Positions 5,724-8,909 of a stretch of 8,909 bases of DNA are shown piece after piece; position 1 is the stretch's first letter, and each line of letters opens with the position of its first letter. This DNA is from JAHEJV01 sp964653555 (GTDB taxonomy: Bacteria > Myxococcota_A > UBA9160 > SMWR01). The stretch covers positions 1 through 8,909 of the forward strand of contig CAZZFT010000190.1 in NCBI GenBank assembly GCA_964653555.1. The letters are read 5' to 3'. The notes beneath the pieces were generated by a model. It was not told where the DNA came from. It ran no database searches and saw only the letters and a list, made by a program, of their open reading frames with translations. The position numbers and the translations under genes were made by a program.

Positions 5724-6643
5724 CTAGGGGGCGTAGACCGCCAGCGCGCGGGCAACGCGCGCGGCGACGGCACCGGCCCGCTCCGGCGTGTCGATCAGGT
5801 CCTGGCGCACCTCGAGCTCCAGGTAGGGTACGCGGTGGGCGCGGCCGTGACGGCGCGCCGCGTAGATCAGCCCGGCGAAGCCCGAGTAGGGTTCGTTGTG
5901 GGCGATCGCGAAACCCTCGGCCGCCAGCGCCTCGCCGAGGCGCTCGGCGTGGGGCTCGTGGTCGTCGTAGAGCACGCCCACCTCCATGCCGCGCGCGACG
6001 CCGGCGAGGATGGGGGTGAAGGAGTGGATCGAGCACAGGTGGGCGGGGCGCCCGGTGGCGACCCGCTGGCCGAGCGCCCGGTCTACCGCGTCGTGGTAGG
6101 GGTCGAAGTAGGCGGCGCGGCGACGCGCGCGCTCGGCGCCGTCGACACCGCGGTTGAAGGTCAGCGCGTGACCCTCCACCTCCGCGACCACGAAGCTCGG
6201 CTCCTCGGGGTGGCGGTTCGGGTCGCACACCAGGCGCGAGANNNNNNNNNNNNNNNNNNNNNNNNNNNNNNNNNNNNNNNNNNNNNNNNNNNNNNNNNNN
6301 NNNNNNNNNNNNNNNNNNNNNNNNNNNNNNNNNNNNNNNNNACCACGAAGCTCGGCTCCTCGGGGTGGCGGTTCGGGTCGCACACCAGGCGCGAGAAGCG
6401 CGAGAGCACGGCGGCGCTGCCCGTGGCGCGCGCGAGCGCGCGCGTCAGGTCGGCCGCACCGACGTCCCAGCCCCAGTGGTCGCGCAGGTAGGGCGCGTCG
6501 CGCTCGGAGGGCTCCCACTCGGGTAGCCGGTGGGTCGCGTGCTCGCAGGTGAACAGGAACGGGCCGTCCCGCGGATCGCCGAGCGTCTCGTGGGACTCGT
6601 CCTGCACGCAGGTCTGGTACCGTTGGCGCGCCGCGCCCGCCAC
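5724..6643 (-). CDS. N-formylglutamate amidohydrolase family protein, interrupted by assembly gap
   Basis: The gene is split by 100 Ns and lies in two frames as given. Removing 6242-6396 (the Ns plus one copy of the 55-base overlap, 155 bases in all) brings both halves into one frame of 254 residues. The reconstructed protein has FGase-family signatures: FTCEHATHRLP (31-41), DHWGWDVGA (55-63), CDPNRHPEE (88-96), SIHSFTP (153-159), AHNEPYSG (196-203) and LELEVRQDL (223-231). The family is metal-dependent and hydrolyses N-formyl-L-glutamate to formate and glutamate, classically the last step of one histidine-degradation route. No hut genes are in view, so the real substrate may differ. Start choice is open: GTG at 6641-6643 lies only 14 bases from the divergent PPOX gene, and GTG at 6605-6607 (codon 13) would leave more promoter space. 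Neither has a clear ribosome binding site. Confidence 0.85.
6187..6241. repeat. 55-bp terminal overlap, left copy (assembly artefact)
   Basis: These 55 bases end exactly at the first N and are identical, base for base, to 6342-6396, which begin exactly after the last N. They encode the DPNRHPEE region of the amidohydrolase. The exact abutment on both sides marks them as the shared end of two contigs and not as a biological repeat. Confidence 0.95.
6242..6341. other. Assembly gap, 100 Ns
   Basis: A run of exactly 100 Ns, the usual placeholder for a scaffold gap of unknown size. Because the flanking contigs share 55 terminal bases and the gene is continuous when they are merged, the true gap length is most likely negative (an overlap), so probably no sequence is missing. 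Confidence 0.98.
6342..6396. repeat. 55-bp terminal overlap, right copy (assembly artefact)
   Basis: Identical copy of 6187-6241, starting at the first base after the Ns. Beyond 6396 the sequence continues into the N-terminal coding part of the amidohydrolase (SRF, then upstream residues), as expected if the two copies are one locus. Confidence 0.95.
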
Positions 6644-6645
6644 CC

Positions 6646-6649
6646 GGAG
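6646..6649 (+). promoter_or_regulatory. Ribosome binding site of the PPOX-class gene
   Basis: GGAG eight bases before the GTG at 6658-6660. It decides for that start over the ATG at 6670-6672, which would be 20 bases away. Confidence 0.5.
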
Positions 6650-6657
6650 TCGCCATC

Positions 6658-7098
6658 GTGTCGCTCACCATGACCCGCGCCGAGCGCGAGGCCTTCCTCT
6701 CCGATCTGCACGTCGGCGTGATCGCCATCGAGCGCGCGGGGCGGCCGCCGCTGTGCGTGCCGATCTGGTACGACTACGAGCCGGCGGTCGGCGTGTGGGT
6801 GATCACCGGGAAGGACTCCCAGAAGGGCCGCGCGCTGGCCGAGGCTCGGCGGTTCGCCCTGTGCGCCCAGAGCGAGAAGCCGCCCGCCTACCGCTACGTG
6901 AGCGTCGAGGGTCCGGTCGTGTCCGTGCGGCCGGCCGATCTCGAGCGCGACCGGCGCCCGATGGCCCGCCGCTACTTCGGCACCGAGCTCGGCGACCGCT
7001 ACGTCACGGGAAGCGCGGAGTCCGAGGAGGATCGGGTCTTCACCATGCGTCCCGAGCGCTGGCGGACCGTCGACTACGCCAAGCTCGGCGGCCTCTGA
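6658..7098 (+). CDS. PPOX-class (pyridoxamine 5'-phosphate oxidase-like) split-barrel protein
   Basis: This 146-residue protein has the size and strand pattern of the pyridoxamine 5'-phosphate oxidase-like FMN-binding split barrel. It begins with a helix (TRAEREAFLSDLHVGVIAI, 6-24). The strands PLCVPIWYDYE (31-41) and GVWVITGKDSQKGRAL (45-60) follow; the Lys/Arg/Ser-rich part of the second usually contacts flavin phosphate. Next come FALCAQSEKPPAYRYVSVEGPV (67-88) and a C-terminal segment VFTMRPERWRTVDYAKL. Members bind FMN, F420 or heme and act as small dimeric cytosolic oxidoreductases, and sequence alone does not decide the cofactor. It is not a confident PdxH, because it is shorter and the specific PLP-binding residues are not evident. 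It diverges from the amidohydrolase and is followed 29 bases later by the DUF2238 gene, so the two are probably co-transcribed. Confidence 0.82.
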   Translation: MSLTMTRAEREAFLSDLHVGVIAIERAGRPPLCVPIWYDYEPAVGVWVITGKDSQKGRALAEARRFALCAQSEKPPAYRYVSVEGPVVSVRPADLERDRRPMARRYFGTELGDRYVTGSAESEEDRVFTMRPERWRTVDYAKLGGL

Positions 7099-7114
7099 GG
7101 CCGCTCGAGCCTCC

Positions 7115-7119
7115 GGGAG
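7115..7119 (+). promoter_or_regulatory. Ribosome binding site deciding a TTG start for the DUF2238 gene
   Basis: GGGAG eight bases before TTG (7128-7130). The alternative in-frame GTG at 7134-7136 would be 14 bases away, so the rarer TTG codon fits better. Confidence 0.45.
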
Positions 7120-7127
7120 ACCCGTCC

Positions 7128-7862
7128 TTGGCCGTGCCCCGACTCTCGACGCCCGTCTACCTCGCGATCCTCTCCGGCCTGTTCGCCGTCGAATTCGCCG
7201 TGCTGGCGGTCGGGCCGCACTCGCGCTCCGACTGGCTGCTCGAGAACGCTCTGGTGGTGCTGCTCGTGGGCGGGCTCGCCGCAACCTACCGCTCCTTCCG
7301 CTTCTCGCGCGTCTCCTACACGCTGCTGTTCGTGTTCCTGTGCCTGCACGAGGTGGGCGCCCACTACACCTATTCGGAAGTCCCCTACGACGCCGCCTGG
7401 CAGCACCTGTTCGGCTTCTCGCTGAACGAGGCGCTGGGCTTCGAGCGCAACCAGTTCGACCGCGCGGTCCACTTCGCCTACGGGCTGCTGTTCGCCTACC
7501 CGATCCGCGAGATCTTCCTGCGCATCGCCGACGTGCGCGGCTTCTGGGGCTACTTCCTGCCCCTCGACCTCACGATGTCCACCTCGATGATCTACGAGCT
7601 GATCGAATGGGGCGCCGCCTCGATGTTCGGCGGCGACCTCGGCCAGGCCTATCTCGGCACCCAGGGCGACGTGTGGGACGCCCACAAGGACATGGCCCTG
7701 GCCAGCCTCGGGGCGCTGATCGCGATGCTCGTGACCCTGGTGATCAACCGTTCGCTCGGGCGCGACGTCGCCGCCGAGTTCGCCGAGAGCTTCCGGGTGA
7801 AGCACCCGGAGCCGCTCGGCGAGAACTCGATCGCCCTGGAGCGGGCGAAGCGGGGCTCCTGA
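7128..7862 (+). CDS. DUF2238 (YjdF-like) integral membrane protein
   Basis: This 244-residue multi-pass membrane protein belongs to the uncharacterised DUF2238 family. Hydrophobic segments lie at about 9-28, 38-52, 62-78, 114-132, 141-158 and 189-207, suggesting six passes in the inner membrane. The polar conserved motifs sit near membrane edges, as in the family: LHEVGAHYTYSEVPYD (73-88), FDRAVHFAYGLLFAYP (110-125), MIYELIEWG (154-162) and GTQGDVWDAHKDMALA (177-192). The several His, Glu and Asp residues could form a metal or proton site, but no function is established. The tail after residue 210 is charged and probably cytoplasmic. Start chosen as TTG because of the GGGAG eight bases upstream; GTG two codons later is the alternative. 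An open frame continues upstream of 7128 in the same phase but only overlaps the PPOX gene and is not part of this protein. Confidence 0.85.
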   Translation: MAVPRLSTPVYLAILSGLFAVEFAVLAVGPHSRSDWLLENALVVLLVGGLAATYRSFRFSRVSYTLLFVFLCLHEVGAHYTYSEVPYDAAWQHLFGFSLNEALGFERNQFDRAVHFAYGLLFAYPIREIFLRIADVRGFWGYFLPLDLTMSTSMIYELIEWGAASMFGGDLGQAYLGTQGDVWDAHKDMALASLGALIAMLVTLVINRSLGRDVAAEFAESFRVKHPEPLGENSIALERAKRGS

Positions 7863-7907
7863 GCCACACCCCCGGTCGGTGCGGCGCGGGAGAGCGCGCG
7901 GACCTTT

Positions 7908-7945
7908 CCTCCCACGCCGCACAGTGGTAGGAAGGCGGTGGGAGG
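7908..7945 (+). promoter_or_regulatory. Leader inverted repeat covering the DUF3604 ribosome binding site
   Basis: CCTCCCAC (7908-7915) is the exact reverse complement of GTGGGAGG (7938-7945). The stem continues inward as GCC/GGC (7916-7918 with 7934-7936) across one bulged base at 7937, leaving a loop of about 15 bases. The right arm contains GGAGG of the Shine-Dalgarno (GGAGGG, 7941-7946), seven bases before the GTG start at 7954. In RNA the hairpin would hide the ribosome binding site. It could instead mark the 3' end of the upstream DUF2238 transcript. The structure is seen in the sequence; regulation is inferred. Confidence 0.45.
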
Positions 7946-7953
7946 GCCACGCC

Positions 7954-8909
7954 GTGTCGAATCGCGTGATCGGAGCCATCGTCCTGGGGATCGGGATGGT
8001 CCTGTTCGTGATCTACATGGCGGGGCTCGGCGCCTTCGGCACGGCCACCAGCGGGGGCGAGCCCTCCGCGCGCGCCGTGGATCCCGAGGTCGTCGCCGCG
8101 CGCGCCGAGGCCCAGCGCGAGGCCGCCCTCGGCGTGGGCGTGGCGCGCCCGAAGCAGATCCTGTTCGGCGATCTGCACGTCCACAGCACCTTCTCCTTCG
8201 ACGCGTTCACGATGAGCCTGCCGATGGCGGGCGGCGACGGCGCCCACCCGGTGGCCGACGCCTGCGACTTCGCGCGCCACTGCTCGGCCCTCGACTTCTG
8301 GTCGATCACCGACCACGCGATCACGCTCACCCCGCGCGAGTGGGGGGAGACGATCGACACCATCCGCGAGTGCAACGCGGTGGCCGAGAACCCGGCGAGC
8401 CCCGACACCGTCGCCTACCTGGGCTGGGAGTGGACGCAGGTGGGCGCCACGCCCGAGACGCACTGGGGACACAAGAACGTGATCCTGCGCGACCTCGATG
8501 ACGACGCCATCCCGGCGCGGCCGATCGCCGCCGCCGCGCCCCTGGGCGACGAGGACGCGCGCCGCCTGGTCCCCTCCCCCTTCGCGCTCGGGCTGTTCGC
8601 CCTGGGCCGCTACAGCGCCGGGGGCTCCGACCTGGCGCACTTCCTGCGCGAGACCGCCGGTGTGCCCGACTGTCCCGAGGGCGTGGACGAGCGCGACCTG
8701 CCCACCGACTGCCGCGAGTCGGCGCGCACGCCGGCCGATCTGTTCGCGAGGCTGCGCGCCTGGAACCTCGCCACCCTCGTCATCCCCCACGGCACCACCT
8801 GGGGCTTCTACACGCCGCCGGGCTCGAGCTGGGACAAGCAGCTCACGACCGAGCAGCACGACCCGGAGCAGCAGCGGCTGATCGAGGTGTTTTCGGGCCA
8901 CGGCAACTC
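7954..8909 (+). CDS. DUF3604 PHP-like metallohydrolase, membrane-anchored, 3' end outside window
   Basis: The first 318 codons of a longer gene are present, and the frame is open to the right edge. Start is GTG at 7954, seven bases after GGAGGG. Residues 5-25 form a hydrophobic signal or membrane anchor with no lipobox cysteine, so the catalytic part is probably periplasmic or surface-held. From residue 70 the protein matches the DUF3604 family, which is related to PHP-type phosphoesterases. Likely metal-site motifs are FGDLHVHSTFSFDA (71-84, Asp73, His75, His77), FWSITDHA (115-122, Asp120, His121), GWEWTQ (157-162, Glu159), HWGHKN (170-175) and VIPHGTTWG (276-284, His279). Full family members are usually around 600 residues or more, so about half is missing. 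Function is not established; a phosphoester or related hydrolase is inferred. It is in the same direction as the DUF2238 gene, 91 bases away. Confidence 0.9.
   Translation, partial: MSNRVIGAIVLGIGMVLFVIYMAGLGAFGTATSGGEPSARAVDPEVVAARAEAQREAALGVGVARPKQILFGDLHVHSTFSFDAFTMSLPMAGGDGAHPVADACDFARHCSALDFWSITDHAITLTPREWGETIDTIRECNAVAENPASPDTVAYLGWEWTQVGATPETHWGHKNVILRDLDDDAIPARPIAAAAPLGDEDARRLVPSPFALGLFALGRYSAGGSDLAHFLRETAGVPDCPEGVDERDLPTDCRESARTPADLFARLRAWNLATLVIPHGTTWGFYTPPGSSWDKQLTTEQHDPEQQRLIEVFSGHGN

Noticed and set aside
6187..6396. A biological tandem duplication inside the amidohydrolase gene
   Set aside because: The copies abut the Ns exactly on both sides, are identical, and their removal with the Ns restores the frame. 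An assembly overlap explains all of this.
6549..7127. Upstream extension of the DUF2238 reading frame
   Set aside because: It overlaps the PPOX gene in another frame and its translation is Arg-rich without motifs. The family's N-terminus and the GGGAG site place the start at 7128.
7744..8901. A 385-codon minus-strand open frame antisense to the DUF3604 gene
   Set aside because: No motifs and shadow-type composition. The plus-strand gene has clear metal-site motifs and a ribosome binding site.
1..8909. tRNA, rRNA, CRISPR, insertion sequence, toxin-antitoxin or phage-defence genes
   Set aside because: Looked for and not seen. There are no regularly spaced repeats, no transposase motifs and no inverted terminal repeats with target duplications.

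Overview
This is a very GC-rich, gene-dense bacterial window with a strong third-position G/C bias. A lipid A-type acyltransferase of the LpxL/LpxM family implies an outer-membrane-bearing (diderm) organism, so an actinobacterium is unlikely despite the base composition. The mix of a cytochrome P450, an ACAD10-like kinase, a DUF3604 metallohydrolase and an N-formylglutamate amidohydrolase would fit an uncultured Myxococcota or deltaproteobacterial-type genome. That placement is inference only. The sequence comes from a scaffolded draft: a run of exactly 100 Ns is flanked on both sides by the same 55 bases.

Layout. (1) Positions 1-188 hold the 3' end of a plus-strand gene that resembles the C-terminus of an aldo/keto reductase. 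(2) Positions 194-4227 hold four minus-strand genes, probably one transcription unit read from right to left: a two-domain VOC (glyoxalase-fold) protein, an LpxL-like acyltransferase, a DPM/GtrB-type polyprenyl-phosphate glycosyltransferase and an aminoglycoside-phosphotransferase-fold kinase. (3) A divergent intergenic region containing palindromes separates this unit from a complete plus-strand cytochrome P450 (4404-5654). (4) The P450 converges on a minus-strand N-formylglutamate amidohydrolase (5724-6643). A 9-bp stem with a GAGA tetraloop starts two bases after the P450 stop. The amidohydrolase is interrupted by the assembly gap. Removing the Ns and one copy of the 55-base overlap restores a single reading frame of 254 residues. 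(5) Diverging from it are two plus-strand genes, a PPOX-class split-barrel flavoprotein (6658-7098) and a DUF2238 multi-pass membrane protein (7128-7862). (6) A membrane-anchored DUF3604 protein starts at 7954 and runs off the right edge. Its ribosome binding site lies in one arm of an inverted repeat.

How the genes work together. The clearest grouping is the glycosyltransferase next to the acyltransferase, both acting on envelope lipids. The kinase may act on acyl-CoA-type substrates, and the VOC protein's role is unknown. The P450 has no ferredoxin or reductase partner in view. The rest looks like ordinary chromosomal metabolism. I saw no mobile element, CRISPR array, tRNA or rRNA, and no convincing defence or other novel multi-gene system. 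The most useful observations are the assembly artefact, the leader hairpin before the DUF3604 gene, and the hairpin between the convergent genes.
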